A stretch of 22,079 nt of DNA from positions 1 to 22,079 of IMG/VR virus record IMGVR_UViG_3300036399_001217; one strand, given 5' to 3'. The position numbers were made by a program, and so were the translations under genes. This DNA comes from a virus. Under the pieces are notes generated by a model. The model worked only from the letters and a program-made list of their open reading frames with translations, did not search any database and was not told where the DNA came from. Each line of letters starts with the position of its first letter. The stretch's first letter is position 1. This document shows, one piece after another, positions 8,641-15,826 of this stretch.

Positions 8641-10050
8641 ATGGTACATAAATTGGGAATATGCATTCCATATAGGGATAGAGAAACTCATTTAAAAACT
8701 CTAATTCCACATCTTACAAAGTTTCTTAATAAAAAAGATATTAAGCATTCTTTTTATATAGCACATCAAATTGATGATAAGTTATTTAATAGAGGGGCAA
8801 TGAAAAATATTGCCGCTAAACATGCATTTGAAGATGGGTGTGATTATGTAGCATTTCACGATGTAGATATGTTACCTGAAAATGAAAATTGTGATTATTC
8901 ATATCCTATCGATTATCCAACCCATATTGCAACAAAACTTTCTAAATACAAATACAAATTGAATTATGAGCAGTACTTTGGTGGGGTTGTATTATTTACA
9001 AAAGAGCAAGTAGAAAAAACCAATGGTTACTCAAATGATTATTGGGATTGGGGTATGGAAGATGATGATTTGTTTTGGAGATGTGTATATGAAGATATGA
9101 CAAATTGTGTAATATTTTCAAAATATACAAATAAAAAATATTTTGCTTTTAATGGGGATGGTTCATATATCCATATAAGGAAAGAATTGGGGTTACATTC
9201 GATTTTATCTAATTCTCACACTATTTCTATATTATGTAGTATAGATAATCAACCGGATAAATATAATCATTGGTTGGTAGGGGATGAAGCAAAATCATTT
9301 ATAGAATATCCTATTTTTAGAAGTAATAACAAAAATGGTTATGGAATTGGATTTAACAATTCTAGAGCAATATGTTCTTCTATTAGAAATTCCAATAATA
9401 ACTTTAATTATGGATGGATTAAGCGAAACTTTAATGAGTGGACTTGGGTAACCATATCAGTTGATACCAATTCTAATAATATATATTTTTATTGTAATAA
9501 CAAACTTATAAAAAATACAACCAATGGTACATTAGAAGAAAGTTATTCTAATTATGAAGGTACATTACAAAAAATAGATTCTGACTTTTATATAGGTAAA
9601 AATTCAGATAATATTACTGATATGATTGCTCCTTTTCTAAAAGGCAAAGTTGCAGAAATTAAAGTGTGGAATAAATTTTTTAAAAAAGAAGAAATTGAAG
9701 ATATTATATTAAAAAATAAAGAAACTCCATATTTTGAATTAACAAATGATAATAAAAAATTACATTACAACAATATAGTGGAAGAAAGTGCAACATTTGA
9801 TGTAATTAATAATATAATACCACATCGAAGAGAAGGGAGATTTCTCTCATTACCCCATACCGATGAAGGGTTTGTTGGTGGTAAATGGGCAAAAGGAGAA
9901 ACTACTGCACGAAATGAAAAAAGATTTTTCTTAGAAATGAAAGCAAAAAAACTAAATTACAAAGATGATGGTATAGCTCAAATTAAGTATGATTTGGTAT
10001 CAAAAGAGCAAATAGCAGACAATGCTTGGATGATAAATATAAAACTTTAA
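8641..10050 (+). CDS. GT7-family galactosyltransferase with inserted laminin-G-like domain
   Basis: Residues ~3-155 carry the beta-1,4-galactosyltransferase (GT7) signature: CIPYRDRETHL, FNRGAMKN (49-56), the metal-binding DVD (74-76), FGG (113-115) and WDWGMEDDD (135-143). Such enzymes transfer galactose or a related sugar from a UDP-sugar. The expected C-terminal part of the fold appears only at ~399-469: GRFLSLPHTDE, ARNEKR, then DDGIAQIKYDL and a final beta strand. Between them, residues ~165-375 look like a laminin-G/concanavalin-like jellyroll (GYGIGFNNSRA, NEWTWVTISVD, FYIGKNSD, KGKVAEIKVWN). The jellyroll therefore seems to be inserted inside the enzyme. The gene sits directly after the fibre genes, so it may glycosylate the fibres or alter host surface glycans, with the jellyroll binding the acceptor. 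Donor and acceptor cannot be read from the sequence. Confidence 0.85.
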   Translation: MVHKLGICIPYRDRETHLKTLIPHLTKFLNKKDIKHSFYIAHQIDDKLFNRGAMKNIAAKHAFEDGCDYVAFHDVDMLPENENCDYSYPIDYPTHIATKLSKYKYKLNYEQYFGGVVLFTKEQVEKTNGYSNDYWDWGMEDDDLFWRCVYEDMTNCVIFSKYTNKKYFAFNGDGSYIHIRKELGLHSILSNSHTISILCSIDNQPDKYNHWLVGDEAKSFIEYPIFRSNNKNGYGIGFNNSRAICSSIRNSNNNFNYGWIKRNFNEWTWVTISVDTNSNNIYFYCNNKLIKNTTNGTLEESYSNYEGTLQKIDSDFYIGKNSDNITDMIAPFLKGKVAEIKVWNKFFKKEEIEDIILKNKETPYFELTNDNKKLHYNNIVEESATFDVINNIIPHRREGRFLSLPHTDEGFVGGKWAKGETTARNEKRFFLEMKAKKLNYKDDGIAQIKYDLVSKEQIADNAWMINIKL

Positions 10051-10097
10051 TTGGAAATTTGAAAAAAATTTCGTATGTTTGACCTAAAAAAAGACTA

Positions 10098-10114
10098 GTA
10101 CTTACTAAAAGTAC
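10098..10114 (+). other. Intergenic hairpin
   Basis: A perfect 6-bp inverted repeat, GTACTT / AAGTAC, with a 5-base loop (ACTAA). It lies in the 86-base gap between the glycosyltransferase and the nucleotidyltransferase polyprotein. No U-tract follows directly, so it is not a convincing intrinsic terminator; it could be an operator or an RNA processing site. Short A/T-rich stems also arise by chance. Confidence 0.25.
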
Positions 10115-10123
10115 AATAAATAA

Positions 10124-10133
10124 GATATTTATA
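10124..10133 (+). promoter_or_regulatory. ATATTTATA motif abutting a start codon
   Basis: GATATTTATA ends three bases before the ATG of the polyprotein gene. The same core precedes the genes at 17464 and 20351, and a close variant precedes 18559. If used as a -7 promoter element, transcription would begin at or just inside the start codon, giving a leaderless transcript; otherwise it is part of the A/T-rich leader. No TTG sits at the expected -33 distance. Confidence 0.25.
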
Positions 10134-10136
10134 CAC

Positions 10137-13100
10137 ATGAATATAAAAGAAATAGATAAACCTGAAATTAAAAAAGTAGTAGTAGTTTACGCTGGTAGAT
10201 TTCAACCCTTCCATAAGGGACACTATGCTACTTATCAGAAATTAGTTTCTAAGTTTGGCGCAAATAATGTTTACATTGGAACTTCTAATGATACATCAGG
10301 TCCTAAATCCCCATTTGATTTTAATGAAAAGAAAACTATAATGAATAAAATGTTTGGTATTTCTCCAAACAAAATAGTTCAAGTTCGTAATCCATATGCA
10401 CCTAAAGAAGTTTTAAGTGGTATGGATGGAAAGACTACTGCATATGTTGCGGCAGTTGGTGAAAAAGATGCAACTAGATTAGCAGGTAAATATTTTAAAC
10501 CATACAAAGGTAAAGCTGGATATGGTTATGATGAAATTGGTTATGTATATCCGGTGCCGGCAGAAGATAACGCTATAAGTGGAACTGATGTTCGTAATTG
10601 GTTAAGTAAAGGCGATGATAAAGCTAAACAAAAAGGATTTACGAAAGCATATCCAAAATTTGATAAAGATATATTCAATATGATAACAGGTAAATTAAAT
10701 GAAGAACTATACAAAGGTTACCCTTCAAAAGAACAAGTAAAAGATATAGAAAGGAAAAATAAAGAATTTAGAAATTCAGCTGATTCAACTTCAGATGATG
10801 AATATCTTTATGACCCAATAGCTGAAATATTAGGTAGAGTTGCAGCAGAAGATATATTTGAAGAATTTGTTAAATCATATTTTAAAGAAGAAACTGAAGC
10901 TGAAAAAATGGGATTAACCCATTTAGGTGGTGGTTATTATGGAAAAGAAGGACAACCTGCATCACATAAATCAGATAATGGTAAGATTCGTACATTAACT
11001 CCTCAAGAGGTTGATGCTGTTAAGAAAAAATCAATGGCTAAAGGTCCTTCAGATGCTCCCGTTAATGAACCCAAGCCATCTCAGCCAGGTCAACCTGTTA
11101 ACAAAGGGGCAACGGCTCAAGGTAAAGTTGATAAAGCAAAAGAAGAACCTACTGATAAAAAAACAGGTGGCGAAAAGCCAGGAGAACAAGCTCCTCCACC
11201 TGAACAAAAATTAAGTGGAGCAGAATTGAAATCCTCCGCAGAAATGAGTGATAAAGATAAAGGCGAACAAAAAGTTAAAGAAACCTTAGATAAGGCTAAA
11301 AAAGATTTATCAAAAGAAGATAATGAATCAATTGATAAAGTAAATAACCCTCAATCACAGGAAAGAAAGGGAGCTATTGGTGTACTAAAAAAAGCAGCAT
11401 CATATATAGGACATGGCATTATGCATACATTGGAGCATAATAAAGAAATGATGGTTGGAACTGGTAGAGCTATAAAATCATTAGCAACTACCGGAAAAAT
11501 GGGAAGTATTAAAGATAAAGATGGTAATAATGTTCATTGGGATAGATACACCGAAGTAGGTGAAAAAGATTTTTTTGGAAATGAGCAACCAAAGATGAAA
11601 GAAGTTCCTGTTTATAAAACAGATAGTCATGGACATGCTATTAAAGATAAAGATGGGAACAAAATACAAGATACAAATTTATTAGGAAAATTAAAAACAA
11701 AAAAAGAACCTGTATATAGAGAAGGATTATCAGCAGAAGAAAAAGAATTAGCAGAAAAGTCTTGGAAAGAGAGTCAAAGACAAAAAAATGGTGTTAAAAC
11801 TCTTGCAAAAACCACTGCATTAATTATGGGTTCAATTGCAGTTACGGGTGGTTTAATGGGTGGTGGAGCAGCTGCTATGAAAGGAGCTGGTGCTAGTGGT
11901 ATCTTAAAAGGTGCCGGAGCAAAAATAGCAGCTAAATTTGGCGGAGGCCATTTGGGTTCATATGTAATGAAAGATATTATAAAACACTCTGCGGCAGAAG
12001 CCTTAGGAGCTAATGCAATTCAAGCATCTGGCGTAGGTATTGCATTAGGAGCTGCTGGTATATTTGAAAATAAAGATGGCGAAGAGGGGTTTGATACTAA
12101 AAAATTCGTACCAAACTTTATGGAAAAAACATTAGAAATAATGCAAAACTATAAACTTTCAGATGAGCAATTAATAGAAACACTTAATCAGTATAAAAAA
12201 GAAGGAACTAAAAATCAATCTATGGCTAACGCTTCAGATTTGATGAAAGAAGATATTTCAGAATCAAAGCAACAATCTATTCAACATTTTGTAGAATTTG
12301 CAACTAAACGATTAAAATTAAAAGAAACACCAAATATTACATTAGTTGGTGGTAGAGAATTTGCTGAAGTAAAAACATCATTGGGTGGATATAATCCAGA
12401 TGATAAATCAATATATGTAGCAACCGAAGGTAGATTAACTGCTGATATTTTAAGAACACTTGCACATGAAATGGCTCATAGAAAGCAAGATGAGATGGGA
12501 TTAGTTACAAATGCAGAAACCGATGGCGCAGATGGTTCTCCAATAGAAAATAAAGCACATGCAGTAGCTGGAATCCTAATGAGAGAGTATGGTAGAATCA
12601 ACAAACAAATCTATAATGAAGATATTAATGTAGATGTTGATAAGGGTGATACTGTTTTAATGGGTAAGTTTAAAAATAAAAAAACTACCGTTAAAGATAT
12701 TGGAACTGATGACCATGGGATGCCAACAATTAATGGTAAGAAAGCAACTACATTCAGAATTCCAAGAGGAGAAGAAGAAAAATCAAATCCACAATCAGTA
12801 TTTAATGAAGTAGGCCCAAATGATTGGCACTTCAAAGCAATTATGAAAATGTGGGATACTGCTAATTCATTTAGTAGAAAAAAGATTGGAGTAGTGGTAT
12901 GTAATAATCCTAAAGCTGATAGAAATGATGTAGCTAGAACATTAAGAAACTACGGATATAAAGAAGTAACCCATGTTACCGATAAGTTGGGATTGGAAGA
13001 AAAAAAAAACCTAAATGAATTAACACAAGGTTTATTCGCAGGTAAGGTTAAAATAGGTGGACAACCGGTTGAAATTGAAGTAGAATTATTAGGAGCAGAT

Positions 13101-14453
13101 AATAAAACAAAAGAATTCATAACAAAAATAATTCACATTGATAAGAAATATCAAAGTAAATTACCTATTGGTTCGGAATTTAAAATACCAGCAAGAATAT
13201 TCAGAATGCCAGGCGGTGGTTGGCATAAAATCAAATCATCTGCATTTAAAGAATCCCTAAACGAAGGTGGAGCATACGGACACATGTCACATCCATTTGA
13301 TGATATGGATTTAACTTTTGGTGATTTGAAAAAGATTATCAAAGGAGCATTGACAGGTAATTTAGAATTGACAAGAGAAAAAACCGATGGACAAGCCCTA
13401 GCAATAAGTTGGAAGAATGGTAGATTAATTGCCGCAAGAAACAAATCACATTTACAAAACGCCGGAGTAGGGGCAATGGGTATTGAAGATGTAGCATCAA
13501 AGTTTGGTGGAAGAGGTGGATTAACCGATGCTTACAACTTTGCTATGAGAGATTTAACTGCGGCAATTAGTGGATTATCTGAAGCACAAAGAAAAAAGAT
13601 ATTTGATGAAGGCAAGTGTTTTATGAATTTGGAAGTAATATGGCCAACTTCGGTAAATGTAATTCCTTATGGACAGGCTTTATTAGTATTCCATAACACA
13701 ACTTGTTATGATGAAAAAGGTTCTGCGATTGGTGCAAATCAGGGAGCAGCAACTATGTTAGCAGGAATGATTAAGCAAGTGAACGCTGATGTTCAATCAA
13801 AGTATACAATACAAGGTCCACCTGTAACAGAACTACCTAAAAAAGAGGAGTTAAGTTCAAAACAAACAAAGTACCTTACTCAATTGCAAAAGATACAATT
13901 TCAGTTCCAATTATCCGATAAAGATGGTGTATCTGAATATCATCAAGCTTGGTGGGAAGATTTTGTAAATAAATCAAAAGTTAAATTACAAAAATTAGAA
14001 AAGGAAGCATTAGTAAGAAGATGGGCATTTGGTGATAAATCATTCCGTTTAAATACTATTGCTGATAAAGATGCTCAAAGTTGGGCAATCGAAAATGATA
14101 AAGTAAATGTAGCTAAACAACAAAAAGATAATGTTAGACAATTTGAAGAAATATTTTTGGGTGTTGGGGCAGATGTTCTTTCATTTATGGGTTCAGTATT
14201 AACTGTAAATCCAGATGCAGCTGTTCGTAATATGAAAGATAGATTAAAATCAACTGCTGAAAAAGTAAGAGGTAGTGGTGATGTATCTAAAATAGCTAAA
14301 TTAAAAATGGAATTAAGTAGATTAGCTAGTATTGGTGGTAAAGATAAAATAGTACCAAACGAAGGTATTGTATTTGTTTATAAAGGTAATACATATAAAC
14401 TAACAGGTACATTCGCACCACTAAATCAGATATTAGGTATATTTTACGAATAA
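10137..14453 (+). CDS. Multi-enzyme polyprotein: HxGH nucleotidyltransferase, zincin and ligase-like domain
   Basis: The 1438-residue product has several recognisable parts. Residues ~11-190 are a cytidylyltransferase/NMN-adenylyltransferase-like Rossmann domain, with GRFQPFHKGH (20-29) and ISGTDVR (147-153). A short phage module (THLGGGYYGKEG, 261-272) precedes a charged Pro/Lys/Glu linker (~300-410). A Gly/Ala-rich hydrophobic stretch (~555-645) could insert in or cross a membrane. Residues ~710-830 are a zincin with HEMAH (777-781) and a possible third ligand in IENKAHA (803-809). A domain of unknown function (~835-1035) follows. The C-terminus (~1045-1438) resembles an ATP-dependent ligase/nucleotidyltransferase: KTDG (1082-1085, motif I), LEVI (~1165), EGIVF (1409-1413, motif IV) and Lys1421 (motif V). 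The late-region position suggests a virion or injected protein, much as T4 Alt is injected. Substrates are unknown. The ligase call is motif-based and less certain than the first two. Confidence 0.8.
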   Translation: MNIKEIDKPEIKKVVVVYAGRFQPFHKGHYATYQKLVSKFGANNVYIGTSNDTSGPKSPFDFNEKKTIMNKMFGISPNKIVQVRNPYAPKEVLSGMDGKTTAYVAAVGEKDATRLAGKYFKPYKGKAGYGYDEIGYVYPVPAEDNAISGTDVRNWLSKGDDKAKQKGFTKAYPKFDKDIFNMITGKLNEELYKGYPSKEQVKDIERKNKEFRNSADSTSDDEYLYDPIAEILGRVAAEDIFEEFVKSYFKEETEAEKMGLTHLGGGYYGKEGQPASHKSDNGKIRTLTPQEVDAVKKKSMAKGPSDAPVNEPKPSQPGQPVNKGATAQGKVDKAKEEPTDKKTGGEKPGEQAPPPEQKLSGAELKSSAEMSDKDKGEQKVKETLDKAKKDLSKEDNESIDKVNNPQSQERKGAIGVLKKAASYIGHGIMHTLEHNKEMMVGTGRAIKSLATTGKMGSIKDKDGNNVHWDRYTEVGEKDFFGNEQPKMKEVPVYKTDSHGHAIKDKDGNKIQDTNLLGKLKTKKEPVYREGLSAEEKELAEKSWKESQRQKNGVKTLAKTTALIMGSIAVTGGLMGGGAAAMKGAGASGILKGAGAKIAAKFGGGHLGSYVMKDIIKHSAAEALGANAIQASGVGIALGAAGIFENKDGEEGFDTKKFVPNFMEKTLEIMQNYKLSDEQLIETLNQYKKEGTKNQSMANASDLMKEDISESKQQSIQHFVEFATKRLKLKETPNITLVGGREFAEVKTSLGGYNPDDKSIYVATEGRLTADILRTLAHEMAHRKQDEMGLVTNAETDGADGSPIENKAHAVAGILMREYGRINKQIYNEDINVDVDKGDTVLMGKFKNKKTTVKDIGTDDHGMPTINGKKATTFRIPRGEEEKSNPQSVFNEVGPNDWHFKAIMKMWDTANSFSRKKIGVVVCNNPKADRNDVARTLRNYGYKEVTHVTDKLGLEEKKNLNELTQGLFAGKVKIGGQPVEIEVELLGADNKTKEFITKIIHIDKKYQSKLPIGSEFKIPARIFRMPGGGWHKIKSSAFKESLNEGGAYGHMSHPFDDMDLTFGDLKKIIKGALTGNLELTREKTDGQALAISWKNGRLIAARNKSHLQNAGVGAMGIEDVASKFGGRGGLTDAYNFAMRDLTAAISGLSEAQRKKIFDEGKCFMNLEVIWPTSVNVIPYGQALLVFHNTTCYDEKGSAIGANQGAATMLAGMIKQVNADVQSKYTIQGPPVTELPKKEELSSKQTKYLTQLQKIQFQFQLSDKDGVSEYHQAWWEDFVNKSKVKLQKLEKEALVRRWAFGDKSFRLNTIADKDAQSWAIENDKVNVAKQQKDNVRQFEEIFLGVGADVLSFMGSVLTVNPDAAVRNMKDRLKSTAEKVRGSGDVSKIAKLKMELSRLASIGGKDKIVPNEGIVFVYKGNTYKLTGTFAPLNQILGIFYE

Positions 14454-14455
14454 AA

Positions 14456-14477
14456 TTATATATATATACATATATAA
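14456..14477 (+). other. Alternating AT hairpin in intergenic gap
   Basis: TTATATAT / ATATATAA form a perfect 8-bp stem around a 6-base loop (ATATAC). It fills the first half of the 47-base gap between the polyprotein and the Cys4 protein. The stem is all A/T and so weak. It could be a processing site, a weak terminator or an easily melted region, or a by-product of base composition. Confidence 0.3.
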
Positions 14478-14500
14478 AAGGTTATTAACAATATAGAATT

Positions 14501-15169
14501 ATGACAAAAAGAAAAAGTTTTGATGAAAAATCAAAGGGGATGCACAAATCTCGTAAACTAATTATAGATACGGTATTTGGTAGAACTGATAATAATCAAA
14601 GGGTTCATGGTTACGAAGCAGATACAGAACAAAAGAGAGAAGTTGGCGAAGTGTGGACTGATAAAGATGGTAAAGAGTGGGAGCAAAAAGAAGGATTTAA
14701 AATCAACCGTTCTAAAATGGATGATGTTAGAGAATATCTTTCTAAATTAAACACTTGTTCAGCTGAAAATTGCGAAACTATACAATATGGTAACGCAGAT
14801 AAAAAATTAATTCGTAAAACAGGATTATGTACATCTTGCTTAGCTAAATTAGAAAGTGAGTTAAGAATAGATGGAACATTTCCATTTTATGAAGATTATA
14901 AAATAAGTAGAAATCAACTAGCATATGTTAGAGATTTAAAAATGAGATTTGAAGATGCTTTAGCAGGAGTTACTAAACAATTTGAATTTGTTAATGAAGA
15001 TGGTAGCATGAGTAATTGGCAATGGGATATTGATTTAGAGAAAGTTAAAGAAGATTTACAAAAAGATATTGATGGAGCTGCCGATGCAATAGAAGCACTA
15101 TTGGAAAGGAAAGAAGCATTAGAAAATAAGTTACGAGAATTAAATCACTCAGAATTAATAAAAAACTAA
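14501..15169 (+). CDS. Cys4 zinc-ribbon-like coiled-coil protein, unknown function
   Basis: This 222-residue soluble protein is not a family I can name. The N-terminus is basic (TKRKSFDEKSKGMHKSRK). A WTDKDGKEWEQKEGF segment (52-66) follows. Four cysteines at 86, 91, 110 and 113 (Cx4C...CxxC) could hold a zinc ion. Residues ~174-215 are predicted by eye to be a long charged helix or coiled coil (LEKVKEDLQKD, ALLERKEALENKLREL). It begins the packaging block, two genes before the large terminase. A small-terminase-like or DNA-binding role is conceivable from position, basic N-terminus and coiled coil, but no specific motif supports it. Confidence 0.75.
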   Translation: MTKRKSFDEKSKGMHKSRKLIIDTVFGRTDNNQRVHGYEADTEQKREVGEVWTDKDGKEWEQKEGFKINRSKMDDVREYLSKLNTCSAENCETIQYGNADKKLIRKTGLCTSCLAKLESELRIDGTFPFYEDYKISRNQLAYVRDLKMRFEDALAGVTKQFEFVNEDGSMSNWQWDIDLEKVKEDLQKDIDGAADAIEALLERKEALENKLRELNHSELIKN

Positions 15170-15172
15170 ATT

Positions 15173-15820
15173 ATGAAAAAATTCTTAAACATTAAGAACA
15201 TAGCAATTGCAGTATTAATCGCAATTGTTTTATTAGAATGGTTCAACCCAGGTGGAGTTATGCCAGGTAAAAAGGTAATTATAGCTGGTAAGGCGTATGA
15301 AGTTATCAAACACGAAATCGATACTGTTGATATTGTAAAGACTAAAGTAGTAACTAAGAAAGGTGAAGATATCTACCATGAAACAATTGTAGAGAAGGAA
15401 GTACTTATTCCAGCAATCATTGATACAGCTGCATTATTAAAAGATTACTATTCAAAAGTATTATACAAAGATGTATTAGTATTGCCTGATTCATTAGGAA
15501 CTGTGTCTGTAATTGATACAATCTCACAAAACAAAATCTTAGGTAGAACTTTCAACGCAAGTGTTAAACAAAGAACTATCAAAGAAACTACAATTGTTAA
15601 AGAATTACCTAAGACTAAATTATTCTACGGATTCGAAGGTGGATTTAATAAAGCAGATGTTGTATCTCATGTTGGAATGGGAATTTTATTAAATACTAAA
15701 AAAGATAGAATATACAATTTAGGAATTGGTGTTGCAAATAGAGTAGTAGATGGAACAAATGGTGGATTGACTCCTTATATTAATGGTGGAGTATATTGGA
15801 AGATTAGAGTGAAGAAATAA
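15173..15820 (+). CDS. Membrane-anchored protein with beta-rich C-terminus, unknown function
   Basis: The start lies three bases after the previous stop. Residues ~9-23 (NIAIAVLIAIVLLEW) form a single hydrophobic helix after a short Lys-containing N-terminus, consistent with an N-in membrane anchor or uncleaved signal anchor. Residues ~45-150 are beta-rich with alternating charged and hydrophobic residues (DTVDIVKTKVVTKKG, RTIKETTIVKELP). The last ~65 residues (KLFYGFEGGFNKADVV ... TPYINGGVYWKIRVKK) have the alternating Gly/aromatic pattern of outer-membrane beta hairpins and end in a basic tail. I do not recognise the family. An envelope role such as lysis or superinfection exclusion is possible, but nothing specific shows it. 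Confidence 0.75.
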   Translation: MKKFLNIKNIAIAVLIAIVLLEWFNPGGVMPGKKVIIAGKAYEVIKHEIDTVDIVKTKVVTKKGEDIYHETIVEKEVLIPAIIDTAALLKDYYSKVLYKDVLVLPDSLGTVSVIDTISQNKILGRTFNASVKQRTIKETTIVKELPKTKLFYGFEGGFNKADVVSHVGMGILLNTKKDRIYNLGIGVANRVVDGTNGGLTPYINGGVYWKIRVKK

Positions 15821-15826
15821 TTCAAT

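Noticed and set aside
11011-11214. Small + strand open frame inside the polyprotein gene
   Set aside because: It overlaps the Lys/Glu/Pro-rich linker in another frame, and its Leu/Lys-rich translation is what a shifted A-rich frame would give.
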